Assembly (NCBI RefSeq): GCF_000182925.2
Contig: NC_026505.1
Coordinates: forward strand, 1,488,001 to 1,552,000
Source of the DNA: Neurospora crassa OR74A
Taxonomy: Eukaryota; Ascomycota; Sordariomycetes; Sordariales; Sordariaceae
Length of the DNA: 64,000 bases
Direction: 5' to 3'
Below the pieces are notes generated by a model that saw only the letters and a program-made list of their open reading frames with translations, was not told the origin of the DNA and did no database searches. Both the position numbers and the translations under genes were made by a program. The first letter of the stretch is position 1. Every line of letters begins with the position of its first letter. This document shows positions 12,108 through 24,558 of the stretch, in pieces.

Positions 12108-13079
12108 ATGCGTCGGACACTTTTCATGATGAGCAACATTACTAACAACACTTCGAAACGGTTCTTTGCGCCGCTGAAAGAGCCCTTCACGGCGGCCGGC
12201 TCTCAACTGCGCAAGCTGGAGGGTGTGGTCTTTGATATGGACGGGACATTATGGTATGTTTTTTTTTTTTTTTTTTTCCGTCAAAATCAGCTAATGAAAA
12301 TCTCACTTTCACATCGACTGCAATATTCCATACTAACACATCCATACCCCTCCTCCGCAAGCGAACCCCAAACCTACATGTTCGCACTCATGCGCTCCGC
12401 CCTCTCCATCCCCAAATCCACCGACATCCTCGACCACATCTACTCCCTCCCCACCCCCTCCGCCCAAGCCACCGCCATGGAATCCATCCGGTCCATCGAG
12501 CGCGAAGCCATGGTCACCCAAGTCGCCCAGCCGGGTCTGGTGACGCTCATGTCCTACCTCGACGCGCGCGGGATCCGCAAGGGCATCTGCACCCGCAACT
12601 TTGACGCGCCCGTGAACAACCTGATTGAAAAGTTCCTGACCGGGTCCGTGTTTCATCCCATTGTGACCAGGGAGTTTCGCCCGCCGAAACCGGATCCGGC
12701 GGGTATCTTGCACATTGCCAAGGCGTGGGGGCTGGCGAGACGGGCGGGCGCGGGGGAGAGCGGTGTGCCGGAGGTGGGCGAGGAGGAGCATGAGAGTGCT
12801 GCTGCTGCTGCTGCTAGGACGGAGACGACGACGACGAATGGGGCAAGTACAGAAGAGGGTCTGAAAAAGACAGAGGAAGGGGAGTGGGTGGCGGATGCGA
12901 GTGGGCTGATTATGGTGGGGGATAGTATTGATGATATGACGGCTGGACGGAGGGCGGGGGCCAAGACCGTCTTGTTGGTTAATGATGTGAATAGGCACTT
13001 GGTGGATCACGAGCATACGGACTTGGTGATCGAGAGGTTGGATCAGTTGGTTGAGGTTTTGGAGGAGGGGTTGTTGTGA
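12108..13079 (+). CDS. HAD-superfamily hydrolase (phosphatase-like)
   Basis: This is a haloacid dehalogenase-fold hydrolase, probably a small-molecule phosphatase. Exons are 12108-12253 and 12362-13079, with a GTATGT donor, TACTAACA branch and AAG acceptor, giving 287 residues. Splicing turns the interrupted motif into VVFDMDGTLC, motif I with the nucleophile and acid/base aspartates. Motif II lies near GICTRNFDAPVN, the motif III lysine in the FRPPKPDP stretch, and motif IV is VGDSIDDMTAGRRAG. An Ala-rich, Thr-rich insert coded by GCT repeats (about residues 190-230) sits between motifs III and IV. The intron is 108 nt, a multiple of three without a stop, so an unspliced message would also be open. 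An alternative start lies a few codons in, at the MM near 12126. The exact substrate cannot be read from the sequence. Confidence 0.87.
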   Translation: MRRTLFMMSNITNNTSKRFFAPLKEPFTAAGSQLRKLEGVVFDMDGTLWYVFFFFFFRQNQLMKISLSHRLQYSILTHPYPSSASEPQTYMFALMRSALSIPKSTDILDHIYSLPTPSAQATAMESIRSIEREAMVTQVAQPGLVTLMSYLDARGIRKGICTRNFDAPVNNLIEKFLTGSVFHPIVTREFRPPKPDPAGILHIAKAWGLARRAGAGESGVPEVGEEEHESAAAAAARTETTTTNGASTEEGLKKTEEGEWVADASGLIMVGDSIDDMTAGRRAGAKTVLLVNDVNRHLVDHEHTDLVIERLDQLVEVLEEGLL

Positions 13080-13753
13080 AGGGTGAATGGGGAGAATCCG
13101 AGAATCGAGTTTGACTAGTAGCGAGAAGAAAAGGTTGAGAGGAGATGACGGATGATATCCAGACGAAACAACAGTTCTTTTTATCAGTTGTTTTGCTTGG
13201 ATATCTCACAACAAATTACTTCATGCGCCCACTGATATACCTAGATACCCATCATAGACAGTACTCATTCTCCGAACAAATGCAAAACGGACAAGACATA
13301 GTTTCCATTCTGAGAAAGATCAGATTTCAGATGCAAACTCGGAGTTTCTCACACATACACTTTTCCTTCAAATCAAGCACCATCAACCCACCACCTCCCC
13401 GTTCCCTATACTCAGTCGACCCAATTTCCACTCATGATGGCCATAACCATAGCTACCCATTTGACAGAGACCCAACGTTCTGCTCAACAAAATGCTATCG
13501 CCGTACCACTGAGGTGAGCCAGCACCGTCAAGGTAGACCCGCTGATTGTTCGAATGACTATCTTCACCAAACCGGTGGTCTTGAGGCGCATGTAGAAAAG
13601 TGACATCAAACGCAGTCTGGGAAGGTCAACGTATATATGCAAAACACAGGGGGGGTAAACGGGCAAAGCGGAGCTGCAAAAGAAAGGGGGAGGGTTGAGT
13701 ATTATTCATGCAAAGAAACATCCTCTCAAGATCCATCACATGCAACACTCAAC
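13080..13753. other. Short spacer between convergent HAD and mek-2 genes
   Basis: This 674-base convergent intergenic region presumably carries both 3' untranslated regions. No coding-like frame and no repeat of note were seen. Confidence 0.5.
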
Positions 13754-15478
13754 TCAAAATCGGCCAGTTGGAGGCTGCATTGCGGCTTGTCGGCGACTTT
13801 CCCTCTGCAGTTCCTCCGCTGTCAACTGTCTTCGTGGGGGCGGCGGCGGCATCGGCTGGCCCGGAGGCCCCGGTCGGATGGGTAGGGCGAAGCCCGATCG
13901 GCTCGAGGACGAGGAACTGGTATACGAATGGCCGGTTGACATGGAGGGCCTCTTTTCGAACGGAGGATGAGGAGGAGGAGGAGCCTGCTGCGGGTATCTG
14001 GGCTGAGAGCCAGTCGTAGCTGCTCGGCTCCCTAGTCCCGGATGTACAGACGGTCCACCTGTGCGGCCAGCGCTGCCTGTTCGGCTGCTTGGCGGGGGTC
14101 GGGTTGGTACGCTTCCATGTTGATCACGAGGTGACACCATAGTCCCCAGAATCGGAATCTCACCTGAAGTGGGTGTAGGTTCATCGCTGGACCTTAGAAA
14201 ATCGTGCGACGACGGAGAGAGTTGTGGCTGCAGATGAGACTTGCGGTTGTCCCGGTCCATCAAGCTGCAGGCCCACTCTCTCAGGTCGACTGGGGTTCTC
14301 TTCGCCGCTTGTACAAAGGGATCGCGGTCCTGGGTTTGGTGTTAGTAACTCTATGACCGCAGCAAAGTAAAAAGAACAACTTACAAAGAGCTCTTGAGGC
14401 GTCGGCCGCCTCTCGGGTTCCTTGTAAAGACACTTCTGGATCATATCCTCAAGGATTTGTGGGAAAGCATCGCTCTTGGGTAGCTTCGGTGCTGGCTCGT
14501 GAACAATTTGTTGGAGAAGGTCGAGAATACCGGCGGGAGCATTTTCAGCATCATCCCCAAGTTGATCACTGGCGAACGGGAACTTGCCAATCGCCAACTC
14601 CATGACAGTCAAGCCGAAACTCCACACATCAGACTTGACTGTGTACTTGTCGCCCTGGATTCTTTCGGGAGCCATGTATGTGGATGTACCCACAAAGGTG
14701 TCGGCGACAGAGTTAACTAGCTCTCCGGAAACACCGAAATCGCAAAGCTTGATGTGGCCCTTTGAGTTGACGAGGATGTTGGAGGGCTTGATGTCTCTGT
14801 GCATGATGTGGTGTTTGGAGTAGAGGTACGTGAGACCGCCAAGGGTAGCTTCAGCAATCTTTCCGAGGACATCAACGCGGACTGGACCGAAGACACGGGA
14901 GATACGGTCGAGCGAGCTACACAACCAAGGTCAGTCAGTCTCCACTGCGCAAAGAACATGCGGTCCAAGAGGCAACATACCCAACATCCATGTACTCCAT
15001 GCACATGATCACATCGTTGTGCTCGTTAAGGAAGGCGCCATAGAAGGTGACAATGTATTCGGAATGGCAGCCGTGCATGATCTGAAGCTCGCGAACGATA
15101 CGCTTGCGCATCTCCTTCTTGGCCTCAACATGGATAACCTGCCCATCGATGCTTTGTTAGCGGAGCTTACAACGGCGAAGCTTGGAAACCTTGGCTTGTC
15201 CAACATACCTTGCGAGCCATAACTGTATTTGTCGGGATATGCCTGACTTTGCTGACTGTGCCTCCGTTTCCAGCTCCCAACTCTTTGATGAGGTCCAGAT
15301 CTTCGGGCCTGAGGTCCAGGTTGAACTCGATGCCGATCTCTAGCTGGGCATTGTTGTCGTCGTCTTTATCCTTGTAAAAGGTCTCGGCCGTCGGCGGGGG
15401 CTTGGGAGCGGCAGGAGCCAAGGCAAGACCTTTGACGTTCTTGCGCTTCATGGAGCGCGGGGCAAATGGGTCGGCCAT
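13754..15478 (-). CDS. mek-2: MAP kinase kinase of the Ste7/MEK-2 type
   Basis: This is the dual-specificity kinase that phosphorylates the Fus3/Kss1-type MAPK (MAK-2 in Neurospora), which governs germling fusion, pheromone response and female fertility. Exons are 15478-15209, 15138-14981, 14916-14385 and 14329-13754. The introns carry GTATGT or GTAAGT donors, and the phases fit to give 511 residues. The kinase domain begins with ELGAGNGGTVSKV, has its ATP-binding Lys at 90 (MARK), the catalytic loop HRDIKPSN with Asp 184, and DFG with Asp 202. The activation loop keeps the MEK signature SVADT, with phospho-sites Ser 212 and Thr 216, then GTSTYMAPERI. The C-terminal 180 residues form a Pro/Ser-rich tail (EIPILGTMVSPRDQHGS and following), as in filamentous-fungal Ste7 homologues. 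The ATG was chosen because upstream in-frame sequence lacks an ATG and follows an in-leader stop pattern. Upstream lies a long shared promoter with spt6. Confidence 0.96.
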
Positions 15479-18400
15479 GATGTCTGTTTGTTTAAGCGTA
15501 GTCGGGTACGCTTCCTCTATTGCGGTTTTTGTCTGGAGAGAGTCGCAGGTCCTGGCGCTCTCGTTCTTCTGTCTTGGATGTCTTGACAAGTCGAGGACTG
15601 GAGGTGGGAGGAGGCGATCAGAGATAGAAGCCTGATGCAATGCGATACGCCACTTGTACGGAGATGAGATGTGGATTCCGAGGTCGACAACCGTCAGGCC
15701 GGAATGCCAGTGCTGGGGATTGGGTATTTGTTATTGTTGAATCAACCCAAGGCCAAGGTAGAGGAGCGGGAAGGCGATCGATTCGAAACTAACTGTCGTA
15801 AAACCAAAAGCAAGGTAAAAAGGGGGCCAAGGGTCTGCGGTTGGTGATGATAATAACCCTTTGATGCCGTCGTCCAGTATCCCAGTCCCACAAACGCGCT
15901 ATCAGCTGAAGGAGAAAGAAGACTGGACACTAAGTCGCAAAGACGAATCGCTTTTGGCGGGGATTTATTCGAAGAGGGGAAGCCTTAGTCCAGGCGGTGA
16001 AGGAAACACCGAGTCGAGGGAACAGGCCAATGTTTTTAGGGTGGAAAGAGGTTGAAAGTGTATGGTAGAGGGAGGTGGTAATAACCTACGCTGGGTCCCG
16101 TCAGGTCTCGCCGTTGTTCTGTCCGGTCACAGTCCCAAGGTGGGGTCTGGTTGTGATGAGAAGAGGGACGGGAACCTGATGGGAGCTAGGTCAAGAGGGG
16201 GAGCACCTCAACATGGAGACGGAGAGTGTGAGAGCACCGAAAACGGTAGTATCTAGTCAAAGCGTGCAATAGACCATTAGATTTATTTTTCTAAGCTTCA
16301 ATCATGTTTCTTTACCCTGTGAAATTACCATGAACTGAAACAGGAACAAGTTGTTGGCGCAAATGTCAGTACCTAACTTAAGTACTAGGTATACTGAAGA
16401 AAGTAGTTTTGACCCTTTGTCTTAACGTATCTTGGCAGCACCAAGTCTTGAAGATGTCCAACTTGGCCGGTAAGGAACTGAAGACTAGGACCCCAAAGCT
16501 ACCTTAATGAAGAGAAAAGAACACCTACCATTGACGAAAGACAACACCCATTCCACTTGACAAGATCAGTAGCCAGGTCCCGGGTGAATGATGGTATCTT
16601 TCTTAGCCCAAGAAAGGGGTAATTGTACAGGTAGTTGCACTCTCAAACTACAGTTTCCGTGTTGAGCACGGCCTGCGATAGTGCTTATCACTAGCACAGT
16701 GGTGTATAGCGGTGCTCACTAACTCCGTCACGCACTGCCACCCACAACATTCCACACACTACCTACCTAGAGATAGCGAGGTAGGTCTCAGCCCAAGGAC
16801 AACCAAAGGAGGGGCGATCCAGAGGTAGAGGTACCGACCTCGTCGGTTCCTGAGGGCAAAGCACAAGGTTTCCTGGTGATGCGAAGAGCTTGGCACTGGT
16901 GGGTCTGATATGATTACATGTAACTCCAGTAGTGTATTTCAAGACATGGCTTTGTTATAACGCACTATTTCTCTTTTTAATATCTGTAACTTCAACGGTG
17001 GCGCCATTATGTGAGGCAAAGAAGTCGAGAGGGACCTGTGATTTGAGTTGCAGAAAATGGGATGGTGTTTGTTACATTCGGTTCAGACCTGGATCTGGGG
17101 ACGGCACACCGTAGTGGGGGGGAAATACAGTGCGGACTCTGAGAGAGGTCCGGACGAAGCTATTCCCAGGTACTTAGCCATACGTACTTATAAATAGACG
17201 GTGCCATCTTGCGCACAGCCTATCTCCAGTGGACCCTGTGAAGCTCTTGTAGTGTAGCTCGCTTACAGGCAAGAGATGAAGAAACTCTCTGGCACGCATG
17301 TGTCCCTGTTACCAGCAAAACAAAAGAAAAGTATCAACATGCCAATGACAGGACCATCTTCAAGTCTAACCGCAGCACAGCAAGCACAGTGCACGTCATG
17401 TTCGTACAACCCCAGAGCTCTCAAGAAGCGCGCCATGAGATGTCGAATCAAGCAAAATACCGCTGTGATTGGGCATGACCAGAACCAACAGTCGGCTGTG
17501 ATCCGGATGATGCCAGGGACTTGTTCGAGATATGCGTGCCAAATGGTGGGTCTAAGCGCGGATGGCTGGGGATCATGACCCCCCGAAGAACATCTGAAAC
17601 CAAAGATGCTCGGTTCAACTCAAGTGGTGAGTTCCATGATGCGCGGCATGAACGTCTCTCAGATATAGTTTAGCCATGCGGATCCCAGAGTTCAAGCATG
17701 TCGGCGACTGAACTTTGCATAAACATGCCCAATGTGCTCAACATCATAGTTAGAGCTTCCGTTGCTAGCTCCCCTCGAGGGCATGGATAGTGTCGGTTGG
17801 TGTCGGTTGGTGTCTGTACACGGCACCATATGCTCCGATGTGCACTTTACAATATTGTTTTTGTTTTTTGTTGTTCTCCTGACAGATGAACTCCAGATTG
17901 TTTGGCTGTCAAGATGTATGGTCGTGACGGTCCGAGACTGGCCTAACGAAATCTGTGAACTGTTTTCGCACGAACCCAAAGGGCGTTGTGACATCCTCGT
18001 GAGCAAAATGACAAGCACAGTAAAAGATGCCATCACAAAACATAAAGAATTCGGGACAACTGGAAGTTGGTGATGGGGCTGCTCGCCGTTCAATGTTGAC
18101 GAAATGCACGGGCCAAGCCATGTGTTCTTTCTCTGTACATAACAGTTCTATGGCCTGGGCCTTGGCGAGGCTGAACGCGTTATGTGGCGCGTGGCGTAAC
18201 AAGTTCAGTTGGAGGGTATGTACAGGGGCGGGTGGCCGGGCCTTGCTTGGCCCGCCGTCTTGCTCCAAAAATTCGGGTCTGGTCGACACTACACAATTGA
18301 CGTGCGTGCACCGACCGACGTGACCTGGCGGCAGGCGAACCACCTAGGAGCGAGCAGCACGTACACGGCGGCAGCAGCAGCAAGCGGGCAGCCTTTCGGC

Positions 18401-18658
18401 CAGAAAGGTTCAGGGCAGTCGCGGTCAACTCAGACCTCCTTCAATTGCTAATCACTTCTTTTTCACCAAACGAGCTCGCTCTTCACCCAACTTCCTCCTG
18501 TATTCTTCTTTTCTTTTTTTCATCAGCACCCTAAGAGCGACTGTTGCTCCCATCGAAACGCGCTTCATTTCCAATTCCGACCCTCTTAGGCGGTCGAGAC
18601 TTGTCCGAAAAGACACCTATTTACACACCAGTTTGCGCCACCCCAACCAGCCGTAACC
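15479..18658. other. Long divergent promoter between mek-2 and spt6
   Basis: About 3.2 kb lies between divergent genes. The last 180 bases before the spt6 ATG are pyrimidine-rich with TTTTCTTTTTTT runs, a likely leader. Several frames of 60-145 codons exist on both strands near 17.3-18.4 kb. They lack family resemblance, good codon bias or consistent splice sites, so I do not call genes. Small A/T runs and ACCTAG-type motifs occur near 16.4 and 16.8 kb. Confidence 0.5.
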
Positions 18659-21600
18659 ATGAGCAACAGCATGCGCGACTTGATTGACGGCGAGGCCGAG
18701 CTCGATGACGAGGAGGATGATGAGTCCTTTGATGAGGAGGCCGGCGACCGCCCGAGAAGAAGACCCAACATTGATGATTCCAGCGAAGAGGAGGAGGACG
18801 ACGAAGATGAGGAAGAGGCTAGAAAGGTATGCCGCCTCTGGCCCGATGCTGCAACATAGCTCCGGTTGGGAACAACGCTGACACACCCACCGCTCACAGA
18901 TTCGCGAAGGTTTCATCGTAGACGAAGATGAAGAGGACGAGGCCGAGGATTCGGATGCGCGCGAACGCCGTAGGAGAAAGAAGCGCCGTCGTGAGCGCGA
19001 AGAGGAGGAGCAGCTCGACGAAGAAGATCTCGACCTGATTGGTGAAGCGATTCCTGAGTGGGAGCGGAAGCCACAACCCCAGGTATGTGCTCTACGGTTT
19101 CCGGTGATATCATCCAGTCGGCTCACCTTTTTCCAAGCAAACCAAGTTCAAGCGCCTGAAACGGGGTCATAGGGATGACCACCGCCCCACTGAACGTCGC
19201 GGTCTTGCCGAGATCTTTTCCGATGAGGACGAAGAGCACGATGATCGAGGCTACGGCCGTCCCAGCGGCCGGGCTCAAGCGGACGAGTTCGACGACTTCA
19301 TCGAAGATGATTACCCCGAGGATGACGAAGAACGTCGACACCGCGAAGAAGATGAGGAGGTTGCTCGTCCCAAGGATAGGGGCCTCAACATCGACACAAC
19401 CGGCCTCGACAAGGATGCTCTCGAGGACATGGATGCCATTTTCGGTAATGGTGAAGATTACGAATGGGCGTTGCAGCTGGAGGAAGAGCAGGAGCACGCG
19501 GAGCGAACAAAGGAAGATATCGAGTTGCAGGATGTCTTCGAACCTTCGCAGCTCAAGGAGAAGCTTCTTACCGACGAGGATAACAGGATTCGGTTCAACG
19601 ACGAGCCTGAGCGCTTCCAGCTCGATCGCAAGGCTTTCAAGAATCTCCAGATGACGTCCGATCAGTTCAAGGAGGAGGCTCGGTGGATCAGCAACCTGAT
19701 GCTACCCAGCAAAAATCTTTCCAGTGAGCTTCACGGTCCGTTCAACAAGGCCGTGGGCAAGGTCCTCGAATTCTTCGTTATCGACGGCGTCGAAGTTCCC
19801 TACGTTTTCCAGCACCGAAGAGACTACCTCATCCACGCCAAGAAGATGCGCAACCCGAATCGCCGTGACGATCCTGACGCTCCCGAATATACTGTTGACG
19901 CCGAGAAGCTCCTTACCCAAGATGACCTGTGGAAGGTCCTGGATCTCGACATCAGGTTCCGGTCTTTCCTGGAGAAGCGTAACGCGCTAGAACAAACTTA
20001 CGACAAGCTCAAGGAAAAGACCCGGGACGATATCCTTGAAGAGATGATACGCCAAGCGCAGTCCATTGAGGAGCTCCAGGATCTCCAAGATTACCTAAAC
20101 TTCCAGTATTCGGCGGAGCTGAAGGACCTTGCTGCCAACGATAATAGCGCACAGCGTGAGATTAAGAGGGCCGGTGGCAGGACAGCCCAGTTTGAACGCA
20201 TCCGGCGATCCAATGCCTACAAGTTTGTCCAGGCACTCGGAATAACGCCTGATCGTCTTGCCAAGAACATTCTGCGCGAAAGCAGCAAGGTGACCTCAGA
20301 GGACGATTCAAGGCTACCAGATGACCTGGCCGACACATTGGTAGACGCCGATTTCCCGACCGGCGAGTTGGTCATCAATGCTGCTCGCCAGATGCTTGCT
20401 GAAGAAATGTTTGCCAGTCCTCGGATGCGCAAACACTTCAGGAAAAATTTCTACGGCATGGGCATTGTGAGCTGCCGTCGTACTGACAAGGGTCTACGCA
20501 AGATTGACGAAGCAAATCCTTACTACGAGGTCAAGTATCTCAAAAACATGTCTATCGCCGATCTTGCCGTTCGCCCGGAGCTCTTCCTCAAGATGATGAA
20601 GGCAGAGGAAGAAGGGCTCATCGAAATTAAAGTTTCGCTGGAGAACGACCGCGAATTTAGGCAACAACTTTTTAGTGATTTCGCCTCGGAGAACTTTAGC
20701 GAGCTTGCCGACAAGTGGAACGCGGAACGTCAAAAGGTGATCGATTTGGCCTTTGACAAGCTGGTAAAGGTTATTGTCAAGGGTGTGAAAGACTCCTTGC
20801 GGACGGCGTGCCAGGATGAGCTGCTTAAAACCTGCCGTGAGCTTTACTTCAAGAGACTGGATCAAGCCCCTTATAAGCCCAAAGGTATGGTTATTGGCAC
20901 GACTCCCCGCGTGCTCACGCTATCGAATGGCATGGGCGATCCCAACCGTGAACCTGTATCCTGGGTCTCGATGGATGAGGATGGAAGGATTCTCGAACAC
21001 GGTACCTTTACCAACCTAGCTCGCGATGAGAGTCAACGCGAGGCCTTGGCTGAGCTAGTCAGGCGTCGGCAACCTGATGTTATTGGCATCTCCGGTTTCT
21101 CAGCCGATACACACCGTCTCATCAAGGACGTTGAGGGTCTCGTCAGTGAAAAGGGACTGGTCGGCCCCGAATACGATGACCCGGAGACCAACGAATATCG
21201 CTCTGACCTGCTCGAGGTGATTGTCATCAACGATGAGGTCGCCCGGCTGTACAAGGACAGCCCTCGTGCGGTTGCAGATCACCCAAGCCTCAACCCGATG
21301 ACCCGGTACTGCATTGCTCTGGCTAGATATATGCAGAACCCCATGAAGGAGTATGCGGCCCTTGGTAAGGATGTCACGTCACTTCAAATTCATCCCTACC
21401 AGCAGTACCTTCCTCAAGCAAAGCTGCTCAAGCACCTCGAGACGGCCATGGTCGACATGGTCAACCTCGTCGGTGTCGATATCAACGTGGCGATGCAGGA
21501 CGCCAATACCGCGCATCTTCTTCCCTACGTCGCTGGTCTTGGTCCCCGTAAAGCACAACTGCTTATCAAGGGTATCAACAAGAACGGCGGAGTTGTCACG

Positions 21601-23077
21601 TCTCGTGACGAGCTTGTCGGCGACCCTGAGCGACACAAGCTCCCCGTCCTTGGCCCTCGCGTGTGGAACAACTGTGCCAGTTTCCTTTTCATTGAGTACG
21701 AGCCTACGAATCCTGAGTCCGACCCGCTAGACAACACTCGTATCCATCCAGAGGATTACGATCTCGCTCGGAAGGTGGCAGCCGATGCACTGGGCCTGGA
21801 CGAGGAGGACGTCAAGGCCGAAACTGACGAGAACGGTGCTGGTGCTATTGTTCGCAAGCTTTTCAAGGATGATGAGCAGGACAAGGTCAACGAGCTCATC
21901 CTGGAGGAATATGCCGAACAGCTTGAACGCGAGTACCAACAGCGCAAGCGTGCTACGCTTGAAACCATCCGGGCTGAGTTGCAGGTGCCATACGAGGAGC
22001 TGCGCAAGAAGTTTGAAAGCCTTACGGTGGATCAGGTCTTCACCATGCTCACGGGTGAGAACCGCGATTCGCTCTGCGAGGGCATGATCGTGGCGGCCAA
22101 CGTTCGGGTAGTCAAGGATGATTTTGCCATTGTCAAGCTGGACTGCGGCATCGAGGGACGCATTGAGTCTCACGATGTTTCGTACCGCCACTCCATCAAG
22201 GATGTGCTCCATGTCGGACAGGTCGTCCAGGCCAAGCTCATTGATCTCAACCGTAAGGAATTTGTGAGCAAACTGTCAATGAGAGATGAAGAGATGAGGC
22301 GGCCGTTCCGAAGACACTTTGACCACGGGCGCGATCAGTGGGATTACAGGAAGGAGGATGAGGACAGGGAGGAGCTTCGCGAGAAGGACAAGAGCACGGG
22401 ACGTGCGCAGAGAGTGGTCAACCATCCTCTATTCAAGCCCTTCAACAGCACCCAGGCCGAGGAGTATCTTGGCAGTCAGCCGTCTGGCGAGGTTGTAATC
22501 CGCCCTTCTAGTAAAGGTAACGATCACCTTGCCGTGACCTGGAAGGTAGCGGATGGTGTGTTCCAGCATGTCGACGTGCTGGAACTACAAAAGGAGAACG
22601 AGTTTGCTGTCGGGCGTGTCCTCCGCGTGGGCAAGTACACGTACCAGGATCTGGACGAGTTGATCGTGGACCACGTCAAGGCCATGGCCAAGAAGGTGGA
22701 CGAGCTCATGCAGTGCGACAAGTTCCAGAAGGGCTCCCGTAATGAGACTGGTAAGTTCAGCCGCCTACCCTGATGCTATTCATGATGATGCAAGATGATG
22801 CTAACCAAGACCAACAGAGAAATGGCTCACCACGTACATGGACGCCAACCCCAACCGGTCGACATACGCCTTCTGCATCGACACCAAGCACCCCGGTTAC
22901 TTTTTCCTCTGCTTCAAGGCCAGCCGAAACTCGCGAGTCAATGCCTGGCCTGTGCGCGTCATCCCTCATGCGTTTGAGCTTATGAAGAGCCAGTACCCAG
23001 ATGTTAGGGCCCTCTGTAACGGCTTCAAGCTTCGGTACCAGAGTGAGATGTTGAAGCAGCAGTCAGGAGGCAGATAG
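18659..23077 (+). CDS. spt6: Transcription elongation factor and histone chaperone Spt6
   Basis: Spt6 travels with RNA polymerase II, reassembles nucleosomes behind it and binds the phosphorylated polymerase linker. Exons are 18659-18826, 18900-19082, about 19138-22750 and 22818-23077, giving about 1407 residues. The third exon could instead start nine bases later at 19147, since both AAG acceptors keep frame. The N terminus is very acidic with basic patches ([12 protein letters not shown]), then KFKRLKRGH. The conserved core follows: a helix-turn-helix region, a YqgF-like nuclease-fold domain ([13 protein letters not shown] region), helix-hairpin-helix ([19 protein letters not shown]), an S1 domain at about 1095-1165 ([20 protein letters not shown]), and tandem SH2 domains. 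In these, [10 protein letters not shown] and VVIRPSS place the phospho-binding Arg at about 1239. The acidic repeats, domain order and length all match fungal Spt6. Confidence 0.96.
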
Positions 23078-24558
23078 TACTTGAACAGGTCCTGGCATTG
23101 CAGACGCAGTGGGGTTCCGATGGGTGTTTGCTTGATTGGCTATAGGGTTTCGGGTTTCGTTGTTTCTCTGTCTTTTGGGAATTGGACCGCAGTGGACGCT
23201 GGGGCTTTGAAGAGGCAGCGCATTTATTTATGGTGGGATAGACTTTAGGTATTCACATCAGATTGGGTCGTGGATCATGAGACCTTGCAAAAAGCCGATA
23301 TAAGATAGTCAACGGTGGAATGGGGAGAGGCACTTGACTTGAAGAGCAGTAATGAAGAATTACAAAAAAGGTTCATATGGCATTTAATCGGACAATACGG
23401 TCAATGATCCAACTTGATGTGCCGGTGCTCGTTTACAGCTCATTGACAAACATTTGCGACACTTTGTTGGACAGATGAACAAGACTGTCATCGCCAAGAA
23501 AAAGGGGCACGACTGGACGGATTCGGTGTTAAGTCCCAACAAGACACCGAACCGTTTAATAAAGTTCTATTCTAGAAACCGGCAAATGCCATTCTAGTTG
23601 AAAGACCGACATCCTGGATGACAACACACATGCCGAGGTTGCCGACGACCTTCTGACCAATGAAGCCCGCGGAATCATGTAAGGTGTACTATAAGGCTGA
23701 GCGCTAGGCAACCTCCAGCTAGGCAGTAGCATGGCAGGTCGTCGGGGTGACCATGCCATTCATCGACGCCATGCGATGGCTCTCGGTGTGATACATACAT
23801 ATGTAAACGTGGGTTGGATCGGGGTATTATTGTTTCAACTGAATGAGGTGAGACATGGGGAAAGGAAGGGAGTAAGTAGTGAACACAGTACTGTAAGTAA
23901 GAAGGAAAGCGGGCGATCGGAGGTTAACCAATTGTCCGCTGACCGGGCCCGAATGTCGGGACGGATGGAAGCTCCGTTCGGTGGGGATTGAATTGGCGTT
24001 GGGTAGGTCCTTAGGTTTCCATTGTTTTGTTTCCCCCTGGAATGCCAGGCGGGCAGGCGGTCTGACGGGAACACAAGTGGAATTGACGGGAACGCCCCTG
24101 TCGGCTGGCCATTGGGTGCTACGGTGGGTTGATCGGTGCCTGTGACCGTTCTGCGCCGCCCTGTTCCATCGGATGTTGCCAGTTTAATTGCTGTAGTGGT
24201 CCCCGTTCACCACCGCCCGGCTTTTTCCCTCCTTTCGATTGCACTCACGTCGTCGACAACATCAACAAGACCCCTAGTCTTATACCATAACATCCGACCG
24301 TATTGGAGCTTTGACTACCTCTAATGGGTCGCCTCCATCACCAGCCCATCCATTGATCACGGAAGCTTTGTCTCCGACTCTGTGTTAACGCGGACAGAGT
24401 AGCTGCTGCTGCTGCTGTTGTTGAAGAGGCGGACAGGCCCCACGATCAGACCTCGGTTACCGCATTCCTTCATTCATTCATTCATTCATCCATCCATCCA
24501 GTCACCCTTACTGTCATATATAGCACGACACCCAAGCTCCCGATCATCGTCTTTCACC
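23078..24558. other. Spacer between spt6 and the oxysterol-binding protein gene
   Basis: About 1.5 kb holds the spt6 3' region and the promoter of the next gene. It includes a CTG/TTG run at 24407-24424 and a CATT/CATC tetranucleotide stretch at about 24468-24500, near the probable leader. No gene is supported. Confidence 0.5.

Noticed and set aside
17276-17578. 100-codon plus frame between mek-2 and spt6
   Set aside because: No recognisable family, and codon bias unlike the neighbours; too weak to call.
17909-18343. 144-codon minus frame in the same spacer, overlapped by a 103-codon plus frame
   Set aside because: Both strands are open by chance; neither has coding-like third positions or conserved motifs.
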